45,899 nucleotides of DNA from an uncultured Paracoccaceae bacterium (GCA_937995865.1 CALKJA010000113.1:1-45899), one strand, 5' to 3'. Positions 1 to 8,583 are shown, counted from the first letter of the stretch. Numbers and translations: made by a program. Notes: a model not told the origin generated them from the letters alone.

Positions 1-362
1 GGCTTGGCTTTGCGGTCAAACTGGATAAGCCAAGCTTTATCGGACGTGATGCGGTCTTGCGCAAGAAAGAGACTGGTTTGGAACAACGTATGCTGCAGTT
101 CCGGCTGACGGAATCTGAGCCGCTCTTGTATCATAATGAACCGATACTTCGGGATGGTGAGATCGTCGGTTACCTGTCCTCCGGAGCGTATGGCCACGCT
201 TTGGGCGCAGCGATGGGCTTGGGCTATGTGCCCTGTGCAGGGGAACGCGCTGATGAAGTCTTGGCTTCAACATATGAGATTGACGTCATGGGCAGCCGCG
301 TGCGTGCGGAGGCGTCTTTGAGGCCAATGTATGATCCAAAATCTGAGCGCGTGAAGGTTTGA
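1..362 (+). CDS. FAD-dependent oxidoreductase, C-terminal GcvT domain (5' truncated by window)
   Basis: The open frame runs from base 3 to the TGA at 360-362 with no start inside the window, so only about 119 C-terminal residues are visible. The segment carries the signature of the C-terminal aminomethyltransferase (GcvT-like) domain: a FIGRDAVL stretch, then GYLSSGAYGHALGAAMGLGYV, then a short final barrel strand ending in PMYDPKSERVKV. In dimethylglycine and sarcosine dehydrogenase-like flavoproteins this domain binds tetrahydrofolate and accepts the one-carbon unit released by the N-terminal FAD domain. That FAD domain lies upstream of the window, so the substrate cannot be stated. A stand-alone GcvT would look similar over this short span, but the spacing and sequence fit the fused oxidoreductases common in marine Rhodobacteraceae better. 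Confidence 0.75.
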   Translation, partial: LGFAVKLDKPSFIGRDAVLRKKETGLEQRMLQFRLTESEPLLYHNEPILRDGEIVGYLSSGAYGHALGAAMGLGYVPCAGERADEVLASTYEIDVMGSRVRAEASLRPMYDPKSERVKV

Positions 363-369
363 AGAAGTC

Positions 370-397
370 GGGGTTGGGTCGGCTCCCACCCAGCCCC
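370..397 (+). terminator. GC-rich hairpin after the GcvT-domain gene
   Basis: Arms GGGGTTGGGT (370-379) and ACCCAGCCCC (388-397) pair over 10 bp with one G-U, 8 bases after the stop codon. No T-run follows, so intrinsic termination is uncertain. The remaining bases up to rarD show no gene. Confidence 0.35.
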
Positions 398-531
398 GCC
401 GCCCCAACCTCGCTTAGCGTTACAGGTGCTCACGTAGGGACCGGGCGTTTAGATCAGTATATCCTGCTGTACCTTTTCCGCATCATTAAACAGGGGTTTC
501 GCGGGCCGGTTCTTGGGCGTAGGGACCAAGG

Positions 532-1422
532 ATGAATGAACCACAAGATACCCCATCTGGATACGCGTTTGCCATCGCGGCCTATGTGCTTTGGGGGCTC
601 TTGCCGCTTTACCTTAAGGTGTTGGACCATGTTCCGCCTTTTGAACTTGTCGCGCATCGCGTGGTTTGGTCCGTGCCATTGGCGGCAGGGTTATTGATCG
701 CATTGCGGCGCACGGAAGATATTAAGCAAGCGCTGCGGGATCCTGCTGCGCTGGGCATGGCCGCGGTGACGGCGGCCATGATTTCTGTGAATTGGTTGAT
801 CTACGTTTATGCCGTTGCAAATGATCAGGCGCTGGACGCAGCATTTGGATATTATATCAATCCGATCTTCTCTGTGTTAATGGGGGCTCTGGTTCTTGGG
901 GAACGGTTAGATCGGCGTCAATGGGGGGCTGTAGTTCTTGCTGCAGCAGCTGTGATTGTACTTACACTAGAGGCTGGCCAGGTGCCTTACATTGCTTTGC
1001 TCCTGACGCTGAGCTTTGGGCTTTATGCCTTGTGCAAACGCCGGCTCCCAATTGGACCAAATCAAGGGTTTCTTCTTGAGGTTCTAATCCTCACGCCTTT
1101 TGCATTGGGCTATATCTGGTTTGTCGCCGCTAAGGGTGAAGGTCACTTCGCAACAGACTGGTTGCTCCTGCTGGGAAGCGGCGTTGTAACGGCGATACCG
1201 CTGATCCTTTATGCAAACGGAGCCAAAGCCTTGCAGCTTTCGACGATCGGCATTCTGCAATACATCGCGCCAACGCTGATCATGCTGGTTGCAGTCTTTG
1301 CCTTTGGTGAAGAGTTTGGTCGTGCCCGGTGGATTGCGTTTCCGATGCTTTGGGGAGCGCTAATCCTTTATTCGCTTTCCTTGTTCAAGAATGCACGTGA
1401 CAGGAGCAAAACTCATGCGTGA
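532..1422 (+). CDS. rarD: RarD, EamA-family DMT transporter
   Basis: This 296-residue inner-membrane protein is almost wholly hydrophobic, with about ten predicted membrane segments in two EamA repeats. The start of the first repeat, GYAFAIAAYVLWGLLPLYLK, and the motif SVNWLIYVYAVANDQALDAAFGYYINPIFSVLMG are diagnostic of the RarD branch of drug/metabolite transporters. RarD was linked to chloramphenicol sensitivity in Pseudomonas, but its natural substrate is not established. The ATG at 532 has AAGG five bases before it. The 3' end overlaps the rluA start by 8 bases, so the two genes are probably co-transcribed and translationally coupled. Confidence 0.9.
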   Translation: MNEPQDTPSGYAFAIAAYVLWGLLPLYLKVLDHVPPFELVAHRVVWSVPLAAGLLIALRRTEDIKQALRDPAALGMAAVTAAMISVNWLIYVYAVANDQALDAAFGYYINPIFSVLMGALVLGERLDRRQWGAVVLAAAAVIVLTLEAGQVPYIALLLTLSFGLYALCKRRLPIGPNQGFLLEVLILTPFALGYIWFVAAKGEGHFATDWLLLLGSGVVTAIPLILYANGAKALQLSTIGILQYIAPTLIMLVAVFAFGEEFGRARWIAFPMLWGALILYSLSLFKNARDRSKTHA

Positions 1423-2068
1423 CCGCAACGAACCCTATTCACCACCAAATGGGCCGTTGGCTGTTGTCTATCACGACCACGAATTACTTGCAGTGGATAA
1501 GCCTTCAGGGCTGCTGAGTGTTCCGGGAAAGGGGCCGGAGCTTGCCGATTGTCTTATAGCGCGCGTACACGCGGAATACCCTGCCGCCCTTTTGGTGCAT
1601 CGGCTGGATCGAGACACCAGTGGGGTTATGCTTTTTGCACTGTCCGCCCGCGCCCAGCGACATATTGGTCTGCAATTTGAGAAACGCCAGACCAAGAAAG
1701 TCTACCTTGCCGAAGTTTGGGGTAAGTTGGAGGGGAAGGGACGTATTGACCTGCCGCTGATCGTAGATTGGCCAAATCGCCCGTTGCAAAAGGTCTGTCA
1801 CGAAACAGGCAAGCCGGCCGTAACAGATTGGCGTTCGAAACGCAGTGGAGACAGGTCGCAAGTTGAACTACGCCCCGAGACCGGGCGATCACATCAGTTG
1901 CGGGTTCATATGCTTTCTCTTGGCCACCCCATTTTGGGGGATCCGTTCTATGCGGATGACTTTGCCTTTCAAGCTGCCGATCGGCTGATGCTGCATGCTT
2001 GGAAGCTGGCGATACGGCACCCCGACGGCGGAGAAGCTGTTGAGTTTCGTGCCAAACGACCATTTTGA
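1415..2068 (+). CDS. rluA: RluA-family pseudouridine synthase
   Basis: This 217-residue enzyme isomerises uridine to pseudouridine; E. coli RluA modifies 23S rRNA U746 and tRNA U32. The catalytic motif HRLDRDTSG is at residues 62-70 with Asp65 as nucleophile. The KPSGLLSVPG loop (29-38) and the PLIVDWPNRPLQKVCHETGKPA stretch, which is specific to the RluA subgroup, support the assignment, as does GRSHQLRVHMLSLGHPILGD near the end. There is no S4 domain, as expected for RluA. An upstream in-frame ATG at 1391 exists, but the ATG at 1415 has AGGAG at 1402-1406 and is preferred. It lies inside the end of rarD. Confidence 0.9.
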   Translation: MRDRNEPYSPPNGPLAVVYHDHELLAVDKPSGLLSVPGKGPELADCLIARVHAEYPAALLVHRLDRDTSGVMLFALSARAQRHIGLQFEKRQTKKVYLAEVWGKLEGKGRIDLPLIVDWPNRPLQKVCHETGKPAVTDWRSKRSGDRSQVELRPETGRSHQLRVHMLSLGHPILGDPFYADDFAFQAADRLMLHAWKLAIRHPDGGEAVEFRAKRPF

Positions 2069-2212
2069 ACGGAAAACTGGCAGCATTCCGCAGATTCACG
2101 GATTGTGAGGCAAAAAGCTTGGATTTGGGGATGTGCACTCAGTAGCGCCCAGAAAGCGCTTTTTGCGGGAACCCGCAAAGAACGTGCGAGTTCAAGGGAG
2201 AAGCCGTTAACA

Positions 2213-2674
2213 ATGGCGGTCAGTGCATTCAAAGCACATGCAATCTGTGATGACATTTTGCAGAGAAGCGGGCCCGCATTGATTGCGCGTGACTTTGTCG
2301 CGTTTGCGAGTTGCTTCGCAGTTCCAACTGAAGTCCTAACCTTTGAAGGCGCGCGCTTTTTGACCACCAGCGAAGAGCTTAGGGTAGCATTCGAAGGAGG
2401 TTGTGCACACTTCCGATCGAGTGGAGCACAGCAACTGATCCGGCATATTGTTGTAGCTGAGTTGACTGACCTACACACAATTTCCAGCACGCATGAGTGC
2501 CGTGTTTTGGGCCATAGAATTGTATTGCTTCAGGCGCTTTATGCGGTGCATTCGACGCTCAAGTTGATGGATGAGAGTTGGCGTATTACGCGTAGCTGCT
2601 ATGCAGTTGAAGATGCACCGCACTGCGAGCGCGCTCTGTTGCAGGGAGCAAGACACTCGGACGCCGCCGAATAG
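2213..2674 (+). CDS. small NTF2/SnoaL-like protein, function unknown
   Basis: I do not recognise a named family with certainty. The 153-residue product starting at ATG 2213 has an N-terminal helix, a middle segment with TFEGARFLTTSEELRVAFEGGCAHF, and a final beta-rich half ending in MDESWRITRSCYAVEDAP. This helix-then-sheet order, with a conserved Trp-Arg-Ile strand near the end, is typical of NTF2/SnoaL-like cone folds that bind small hydrophobic ligands or act as orphan isomerases. A GTG at 2105 would add 36 residues, but these look non-conserved, and AAGGGAG at 2193-2199 sits upstream of the ATG. The gene lies between rluA and a convergent aldehyde dehydrogenase. Confidence 0.55.
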   Translation: MAVSAFKAHAICDDILQRSGPALIARDFVAFASCFAVPTEVLTFEGARFLTTSEELRVAFEGGCAHFRSSGAQQLIRHIVVAELTDLHTISSTHECRVLGHRIVLLQALYAVHSTLKLMDESWRITRSCYAVEDAPHCERALLQGARHSDAAE

Positions 2675-2695
2675 ACGGCGCCCGATCAGGGGTGT

Positions 2696-4123
2696 TCAGC
2701 AGCCGCTGATTGCCTTGATTTCTTGAAACTCTTCAATACCAAAGACCCCGCCTTCGCGGCCATTTCCGGATTGCTTCATGCCGCCAAAAGGGCTGCCCTT
2801 TGCCATTCCGACGCCATTGGTCTCTACCATACCCGAGCGAACTTGCCGCGCCACGCGCAAGCGACGCTCATCGTCTGAGGTTTGAACGTAATTTGTAAGG
2901 CCATAGGGTGTGTCATTGGCGATGGCGATTGCTTCTTCTTCTGTGTCGAAGGGCATAATCGACAGAACAGGACCAAAGATCTCTTCGCGTGCAATTGTCA
3001 TTTCATTGGTGACATCTGCAAACACCGTGGGTCGAACAAAATAGCCTCGGTTCAAACCGTCGGGGCGACCTGTCCCGCCAGCGGCTAGCCGTGCGCCTTC
3101 ATCAATGCCTTTTTGGATGAGGTCTTGAATCTTGTTGAATTGGACCTCCGACACAACTGGTCCAATATGACGGCCGCTCTCGGCGCTGTGGTTTACATTT
3201 GTTTTATCTGCAGTGGCGGCAGCCTGTTCTACTGCTTCTTCATAGCGGCTGCGTTCGACAAGCATCCGGGTAGGAGCATTGCAAGACTGACCAGAGTTTG
3301 AAAAGCAATGCCGCGCTCCGCGAATGACGGCCTTTTCATCAGCATCAGCGAAGATAATATTCGCCCCTTTGCCACCCAGCTCAAGGCTAACGCGCTTGAG
3401 ATTTGATACCGATGCCGCTGTGATAAGCCGCCCGGCTCGGGTGGAGCCGGTGAACGAGATCATATCCACATTCATGTGTTCGGAGAGCTGAGTACCAACG
3501 CCTGGACCGTCTCCATTCACAAGATTAAATACGCCCGGCGGTGTCCCGGCTTTGTCCATAATCTCAGCCCAAAGGAGAGACGACAGTGGAGCTACCTCGG
3601 AGGGTTTGAGCACCATCGTACAGCCTGCGGCAAGCGCCGGAATAACCTTGAGCGTCACTTGGTTCATTGGCCAGTTCCAAGGCGTGATCATGCCCACAAC
3701 ACCGATTGGTTCACGATGGATCCGCTCGCCGTCTTCGCCGGGGAGAGTTCCTTCAAATGTGATGCGGTCAAAGTTGTTCAGAAAACCCTCTATATGCCAA
3801 TCGCCTGACGTGACCTGACTTGACCGGGAGAAATCGATCGGCGCACCCATTTCAAAGGACATGGCAACGGCCATCTCTTCCGTATGCGCTAAATAGACTT
3901 CCAGAATGCGCTCAATCAAAGCTTTGCGTTCAAAAGGCTGTGTCGCGGCCCATGATGGGAACGCAGCGCGCGCTGCGGTCACGGCTGCATCAGTGTCCGC
4001 CTGACCACCCAGTGAGATCACCGCGCATGTTTCTTCGGTTGATGGGTCAATGACCGGGAAGTCGTTTGGACTAGCCGGATCTACCCACTTTCCATTGATA
4101 TAGAATTGGCGTTTCTCGATCAT
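2696..4123 (-). CDS. NAD(P)-dependent aldehyde dehydrogenase family protein
   Basis: This 475-residue enzyme oxidises an aldehyde to the carboxylate using NAD(P)+. The whole ALDH fold is present: IGVVGMITPWNWP before the cofactor-binding region, FTGSTRAGR (turn of the Rossmann fold), the general base Glu248 in LELGGKGAN, and the nucleophile Cys281 in SGQSCNAPTRMLV. EEIFGPVLSIMPF and SPFGGMKQSGNGREGG lie near the C terminus. The start is taken as ATG 4123 because GGGGGG lies about 8 bases upstream and MIEKRQFYINGKW is the usual family N terminus; a longer frame reaches 4150. The gene is divergent from a peroxiredoxin, which suggests detoxification of reactive aldehydes, but the substrate cannot be read from sequence. 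Confidence 0.9.
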   Translation of the reverse strand: MIEKRQFYINGKWVDPASPNDFPVIDPSTEETCAVISLGGQADTDAAVTAARAAFPSWAATQPFERKALIERILEVYLAHTEEMAVAMSFEMGAPIDFSRSSQVTSGDWHIEGFLNNFDRITFEGTLPGEDGERIHREPIGVVGMITPWNWPMNQVTLKVIPALAAGCTMVLKPSEVAPLSSLLWAEIMDKAGTPPGVFNLVNGDGPGVGTQLSEHMNVDMISFTGSTRAGRLITAASVSNLKRVSLELGGKGANIIFADADEKAVIRGARHCFSNSGQSCNAPTRMLVERSRYEEAVEQAAATADKTNVNHSAESGRHIGPVVSEVQFNKIQDLIQKGIDEGARLAAGGTGRPDGLNRGYFVRPTVFADVTNEMTIAREEIFGPVLSIMPFDTEEEAIAIANDTPYGLTNYVQTSDDERRLRVARQVRSGMVETNGVGMAKGSPFGGMKQSGNGREGGVFGIEEFQEIKAISGC

Positions 4124-4215
4124 GGCGTTATCCCCCCGTTTTGAGTGCATTTCACGGCACCCTGTCTGCGCGCTAGGCCGCCGTCAAGTGTATGTGTTCC
4201 GTGTATTGAAGCGGA

Positions 4216-4233
4216 AAAGAACGTATGTTCTTT
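4216..4233. promoter_or_regulatory. perfect 18-bp palindrome, candidate operator
   Basis: AAAGAAC-GTAT-GTTCTTT is a perfect 7-bp inverted repeat around a 4-base spacer. It lies in the 184-base divergent region between the aldehyde dehydrogenase (start 4123) and the peroxiredoxin (start 4308), about 90 bases from each start. Its symmetry and length suit a dimeric repressor or activator. The binding protein is unknown. It does not match the alphaproteobacterial LexA box, which is a direct repeat. Confidence 0.45.
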
Positions 4234-4307
4234 CTGATAGTATGCCCCCTCAACAAACCGGGACGTCTGGACTATGTAAGGCCAACACAAACCCGAAGGA
4301 GACCCAA

Positions 4308-4961
4308 ATGGCCCTGCGTATCAATGACACGATCCCCGATTTGACAGTTACGACCGATCAAGGCGAGATTTCGCTGCACGATTGGGTGGGCGATAGCTGG
4401 GCGGTGATCTTCTCGCACCCAAAAGACTTCACCCCCGTTTGCACCACTGAATTTAGCGCGGTTGCAGTGTTGGGAGCAGAATGGGCCGCGCGCAATACCA
4501 AGGTGTTGGGCGTCAGCGTTGATGGGGTGGAAGACCATGTGAAGTGGAAAGCCGATATTGAAAGCCTTGAGGGGGCTAAGCCTGAGTTTGCTATTGTGGC
4601 AGATGACGGGCTCAAGATGGCCAAGGCATTTGACATGCTTCCCGGCGAGGCTGTTTTGCCGGATGGCCGGACTCCTGCGGACAGCGCCACGGTTCGTTCC
4701 GTCTTTATCGTGGGACCTGACAAGCAACTTAAGTTGTCTATGACGTATCCAATGACTGTCGGCCGTAACTTTGCTGAGATCTTGCGCGCGCTGGATGCTC
4801 TTCAAATTTCAGCGAAAGAGAGCATTGCAACGCCCGCGAACTGGACGCCCGGTCAGGATGTTGTTGTTCCGGTGGCTGTGTCTGATGCTGACGCTATTGC
4901 GAAATACGGGGCCATCGACACAAAGCTACCCTACTTGCGAATGGCTAAGCTGCCACAATAA
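4308..4961 (+). CDS. 1-Cys peroxiredoxin (Prx6 type)
   Basis: This 217-residue thiol peroxidase reduces hydrogen peroxide and organic or lipid hydroperoxides. The peroxidatic motif DFTPVCTTEF places the active cysteine at residue 45, and no other cysteine is present, so it is a 1-Cys enzyme needing an outside reductant such as glutathione or thioredoxin. The long C-terminal arm with NFAEILRALDALQ and TPANWTPGQDVVVP is typical of the Prx6 group (about 210-220 residues). The start at ATG 4308 has GAAGGAGA at 4295-4302; a frame open from 4122 is not used because it lacks family similarity. The divergent neighbour is an aldehyde dehydrogenase, which fits handling of lipid peroxidation products. 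Confidence 0.92.
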   Translation: MALRINDTIPDLTVTTDQGEISLHDWVGDSWAVIFSHPKDFTPVCTTEFSAVAVLGAEWAARNTKVLGVSVDGVEDHVKWKADIESLEGAKPEFAIVADDGLKMAKAFDMLPGEAVLPDGRTPADSATVRSVFIVGPDKQLKLSMTYPMTVGRNFAEILRALDALQISAKESIATPANWTPGQDVVVPVAVSDADAIAKYGAIDTKLPYLRMAKLPQ

Positions 4962-5209
4962 CGACCAATCAGACGGCAGCAAGCGGGCCTTTAATAGTGC
5001 CCACTGCAACAGATATTCGTCCCGGGGCGCAATTCGATGCGGCCCGGGTTTTATCCAAAATACTGGTCTTGAGAGGTGTTTTGTCGAAGGTGATATTTAC
5101 GAGCTGTGCCCAAGCTATTGCGCACATGCGTAAGCGTCGCGTGGATTTGACTTGCAACCCTTTTAGATCGGTTCTTTTGTAGGGGAACGATAGTTTGGGA
5201 GAAGTGCAT

Positions 5210-5473
5210 ATGCAGCGTATTGGTTTGGTTCTATTGGGTCTCTTCGGCCTTGCGGCCTGCGAGCCCATTCCGGGGCAACCCATTTCCAATTTACCCGAAG
5301 CTGTCACAGCAATAGCTGCACCTACGCAGAATCTCGCTACTGCGCGGCTGCTCGAAGATAATTGCTTCTGGTATGAGTATGCAGGGCCAGTTGAAACAAC
5401 GCTCTTGCCGCTTGTCACGACAGATGGCCGCCCGATTTGCACGCAGCCCCCAGCGGAGGCTGCGTCTAGCTAA
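5210..5473 (+). CDS. small lipoprotein, function unknown
   Basis: This 87-residue product has a classic lipoprotein signal: MQRIGLVLLGLFGLAAC, with lipobox LAAC and the lipidated Cys at residue 17. The short mature part contains two further cysteines, in NCFWYEY and PICTQPP, which could form a disulfide in the periplasm. ATG 5210 is chosen over TTG 5195 because GGGAGA lies at 5197-5202. The gene is convergent with the L,D-transpeptidase and ends only 6 bases from it. The 248 bases upstream hold no convincing gene. Confidence 0.7.
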   Translation: MQRIGLVLLGLFGLAACEPIPGQPISNLPEAVTAIAAPTQNLATARLLEDNCFWYEYAGPVETTLLPLVTTDGRPICTQPPAEAASS

Positions 5474-5479
5474 TCCGAT

Positions 5480-6220
5480 TTAACTCTGCGCGGTTGCGAA
5501 CGCCTCTGGCGCATACAGATGTGCTGTGGAGCCAGTTGCGACCTGATCATAAAGCCCGATGATATGTGCCATTACCATCCGTACACAACCTGAGCTAGCC
5601 CGACCTCCAATTGAGCGGGGGCTCGTCGTGCCATGGATTCGTAGATACGTGTCGCGATTTCCCACAAAAAGATACAGTGCGCGCGATCCAAGCGGGTTGT
5701 TTGGCCCTCCATCCATGCCGTCGGCAAATTTCTCATATGCGTTTGGTTCACGTTCGATCATCGCATCCGTGGGACGCCATGTAGGCCACTTTGTCTTACG
5801 CCGTATGGTGTATGTACCCGGCTCATAAAGGTTGCCTTTGGCAATTGCCACGCCATAGCGCATCGCAGTGCCATCGTCACGAATATGGTAAAGGTAGCGC
5901 GCTACAGCATCTACATGGATGTCCCCTGGCGTCAGCCCGTCATTCGCTTCAACCACTTGAGGGAGAAAACGAGGGTGAAATCCCCAAGGATTGGATGTGA
6001 AAGGATCATATTCCGCAGGCGTTACGCGCGCGTCCCATGTATTCCACATCGCCCGGTTCGATACTGGTTTGCGGGGGGGTGGGGGCGGTGGCGGTGTTGC
6101 AACAACAACTTCGGCGGTCTCTGCAACTGCCTGAGCGGCCTCTTGTGCCGCGGCGATAGTCGGCAATGCTGTGGAAAACAGCGCGCTGGACGTGGAAATA
6201 AAATGGCGGCGGGTAAGCAT
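5480..6220 (-). CDS. L,D-transpeptidase (YkuD domain), exported
   Basis: This 246-residue periplasmic enzyme forms L,D-crosslinks in peptidoglycan or attaches proteins to it. The YkuD catalytic block is clear: His196 in RIHGTTSPRSIGG and the nucleophile Cys212 in ASSGCVRM. The N terminus MLTRRHFISTSSALFSTALPTIAAAQ combines a twin-arginine-like RRHF with a hydrophobic segment and AAAQ, so it is probably exported by Tat. A run of seven prolines at about residues 43-49 forms a stiff linker before the catalytic domain. AAGGACTG lies just upstream of the ATG. Confidence 0.88.
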   Translation of the reverse strand: MLTRRHFISTSSALFSTALPTIAAAQEAAQAVAETAEVVVATPPPPPPPRKPVSNRAMWNTWDARVTPAEYDPFTSNPWGFHPRFLPQVVEANDGLTPGDIHVDAVARYLYHIRDDGTAMRYGVAIAKGNLYEPGTYTIRRKTKWPTWRPTDAMIEREPNAYEKFADGMDGGPNNPLGSRALYLFVGNRDTYLRIHGTTSPRSIGGRASSGCVRMVMAHIIGLYDQVATGSTAHLYAPEAFATAQS

Positions 6221-6376
6221 GGCAGCAGTCCTTTAAAACAGCGATCATCACACAAAACGCGATCAATGGGTGATGTTTGCAGATTTACCGCGCTTGCGCC
6301 AGAGCCTCACGGGAACGTTAGAAAAGCCGTGGCATTGGAGAAACGCGCGGTCATTTCTTTAATAAGTCCAGCAAGC

Positions 6377-6409
6377 AAAAAAGCACCGGGACAAAGGGCC
6401 CGGTGCTTT
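6377..6409 (-). terminator. intrinsic terminator of phoX
   Basis: Perfect 11-bp stem (6380-6390 with 6399-6409, core GCACCGGG/CCCGGTGC) around an 8-base loop. On the minus strand it is followed by a run of six T (6377-6382, partly in the stem). It lies 22 bases after the phoX stop. Confidence 0.85.
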
Positions 6410-6431
6410 CAAATTCAGTGTGGAGCGTCGT

Positions 6432-8459
6432 CTATACTGCGATTTTGCCGCCACCGGTTTTTTGCACCACTAAAACAGACGGGCGCGGTGGCATGCCTTC
6501 TTCAAAGTCTGGCCAGCGTGTCGCTGGATCTTCGAAGGTTGAGGCGCGTTCGAACCCTTTGAAATCGCTGGTTCCATCTGTGCCGGGGTGCTGCACGGCA
6601 AGAAACAGCGTCTCTGAGTTGTCGGCGAAATACGGCCCGCACAGCTCCCCACCCACTGGGCAGCGGAAGAACAGTTTGGAATGACCGCGCAGGTCGCCTT
6701 CGGTCTCAAGCGAATAAAGCCCGTCGGATTTTCCCGTTTTGCCCCAGTTTCCGCCCTGATCGGTCGAAATCCAGAGCCGCCCATCCGCATCGATCGCGCA
6801 GTTGTCGGGAGAGCCGAACCAGCCGTTCTCGGAGGTCTCGGGGTTCCACTGCGCGCCGACCTCGGCCAATTCAGGATCGCCGCATTTGACGAGGATCGAC
6901 CATGTGCCGGAGGTCGCGGAGTGGTTGCCGCCCGCTTCCTTGATCTCGATGATATGGCCAAAGGAGTTTTCGGCGCGCGGGTTGGCGGCGTCCACTTGAT
7001 CCGGCTGACGGCGGGTGTTGTTGGTCAGCATGATATACGCCGTCCCATCCCCGCGCGGCTGCGCATCCTCGGGGCGGTCCATCGGTGTGGCCCCGAGCGC
7101 ATCGGCGGCGAGGCGGGTATCGATGGAGATATCTGCCTGGCTCTCAAACCCGTTCTCGGCTGTCAGTGGCCCCTTTCCGTGAACCAGCGCGAGCCAGTCA
7201 ATCGTGCCGTCCTCATTAAACCGCGCGACATAGAGTGTGCCGTCGGACATCAACGGCGAGCCAAAGAAGCTGTTTCCTTCGGTCACGGGATCTGCGGAGA
7301 CCCATTTGTATTGGTAGTCAAAGCGGTTGTCGTCGCCGGAATAGATCACCAGACGGCCGTCGGCGGCGATGGTGGTCTCGCAGCCTTCGTGCCGGAAGCG
7401 ACCAAGGGCGGTGTGTTTGATCGGCGTTGCGTCCGGGTTCATCGGGTCCACTTCGACCACATAGCCAAAGCGGTTCGGCTCGTTCGGCTCTTTGTCGATA
7501 TTGAAGCGGTCATAATGCTGACCCCAGGCATACCAACGGCCTGGCACGCCGTAGCGCTCCATGCTTTCCGCTTCGGGCTGTGCAGACACATCTGGGCGAC
7601 CTTCGGAATCCAGCGTGTCGGTCCAGAAATAGCCGTGGAAGTTTTCCTCAGCCATCAGATAGGTGCCCCACGGCGTCATCCCCCCAGCACAGTTGTTGAT
7701 GGTGCCGATGACGGTCATGCCGTTGGGGTCGGCATTTGTACGCAGGCGCGGATTGCCTGCTGCCGGGCCAGAGAAAGTCATCGCCGTGTTCAGCGGCGTG
7801 ATCCGGCGGTTGCGGGGGGAGGCAAGGTCAACCGCCCATTTGCCATCCGAGCCTTTGGCGATCTCGACCACAGTGCCACCATGGGCGGCCATCTCGATAT
7901 CGACGATCTCTTTGGTCATGCCCTCAAATCCGGCGCGGTCCTGACGGCCAAGACCGGGGAACATCACCTCTTCGTTGGTGTATTCGTGGTTCACACACAA
8001 CATCCCACGACCGGGAGTCATTTCGGCAAAGCCGACATAGTCATTGTTGTAGCCAAACTGCTGAAGCTGCGCTTCGGGCGATTGGTTCTGCGGGTCAAAT
8101 GCGGGCGCGCTGGCTGTGATCGGATCGCCCCAGCGCAGCAGCACCTCGGCAGTGTAGCCGTCGGCGATGTGGTGGGTTTCGTCATTGCCCCAGCTCAGTT
8201 CGGGGAAATCGAAACGGTCAGAGGCGGCGGCCGCAGCGGCCTGACGCGGAGCGATCATGGCGGATGTGCCAAATAGAGCCGCCGCGGCGGAGACGCCCAG
8301 CATCCCACGCAGCATATCGCGGCGCCCATAGCGGCGCGCGATCACGGAGCCGATGGTGTTGTCCAGATGTGGGTTGGTCGGGATATCGTCAAAAGCCTCA
8401 AACGCTTCGGCTTTGTTGCAGTATTCGGGATCGTTGATGATGTCGTCACGCGGTGACAT
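6432..8459 (-). CDS. phoX: PhoX-family alkaline phosphatase (DUF839), Tat-exported
   Basis: This 675-residue periplasmic phosphatase should release phosphate from a broad range of phosphomonoesters under phosphate limitation; characterised PhoX enzymes use calcium and iron. Supporting segments are RRYGRRDMLRGMLGVSAAAALFG (twin-arginine signal, about residues 42-64), GRGMLCVNHEYTNEEVMFPG, NCAGGMTPWGTYLMAEENFHGYF, and GRFRHEGCETTIAADGRLVIYSGDD. SPDNCAIDADGRLWISTDQGGN appears later. The long charged region before the RR motif is normal for this family. GGAGG lies 6 bases before ATG 8459. A candidate Pho box is upstream and a strong terminator downstream, so it is probably a single-gene unit. By eye it is richer in GC than its neighbours. 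Confidence 0.93.
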   Translation of the reverse strand: MSPRDDIINDPEYCNKAEAFEAFDDIPTNPHLDNTIGSVIARRYGRRDMLRGMLGVSAAAALFGTSAMIAPRQAAAAAASDRFDFPELSWGNDETHHIADGYTAEVLLRWGDPITASAPAFDPQNQSPEAQLQQFGYNNDYVGFAEMTPGRGMLCVNHEYTNEEVMFPGLGRQDRAGFEGMTKEIVDIEMAAHGGTVVEIAKGSDGKWAVDLASPRNRRITPLNTAMTFSGPAAGNPRLRTNADPNGMTVIGTINNCAGGMTPWGTYLMAEENFHGYFWTDTLDSEGRPDVSAQPEAESMERYGVPGRWYAWGQHYDRFNIDKEPNEPNRFGYVVEVDPMNPDATPIKHTALGRFRHEGCETTIAADGRLVIYSGDDNRFDYQYKWVSADPVTEGNSFFGSPLMSDGTLYVARFNEDGTIDWLALVHGKGPLTAENGFESQADISIDTRLAADALGATPMDRPEDAQPRGDGTAYIMLTNNTRRQPDQVDAANPRAENSFGHIIEIKEAGGNHSATSGTWSILVKCGDPELAEVGAQWNPETSENGWFGSPDNCAIDADGRLWISTDQGGNWGKTGKSDGLYSLETEGDLRGHSKLFFRCPVGGELCGPYFADNSETLFLAVQHPGTDGTSDFKGFERASTFEDPATRWPDFEEGMPPRPSVLVVQKTGGGKIAV

Positions 8460-8553
8460 GGAATTCCTCCGGCTGGGTGTTGATCAGCATGTCGCTGTGC
8501 CTTGCAGCGACTCAGAGGGTAAGGAGACTATGTGGCGTGGACGTAACGGCCAG

Positions 8554-8571
8554 CTTTCAGTTTTGTGACAT
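8554..8571 (-). promoter_or_regulatory. candidate Pho box upstream of phoX
   Basis: On the minus strand the sequence reads ATGTCAC-AAAA-CTGAAAG, two 7-mers spaced by 4 bases. It matches the PhoB consensus (CTGTCAT-N4-CTGTCAT) well in the first half and weakly in the second. It lies about 95 bases before the phoX start. The best -10-like hexamer (CATAGT) is one helical turn further than in textbook Pho promoters, so the call is tentative. Confidence 0.4.
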
Positions 8572-8583
8572 GTCGTCAGGGAT

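Noticed and set aside
4216..4233. SOS (LexA) box
   Set aside because: Alphaproteobacterial LexA sites are direct repeats (GTTC-N7-GTTC type); this is an inverted repeat with a 4-base spacer.
4962..5209. Promoter (TTGACT at 5147-5152) or small gene ahead of the lipoprotein
   Set aside because: No acceptable -10 at 16-18 bases, and the 61-codon frame at 4997-5182 has no ribosome site or family features.
6681..8276. 531-codon plus-strand open frame
   Set aside because: It is fully antisense to phoX, has no recognisable domain, and results from the high-GC codon pattern of phoX.
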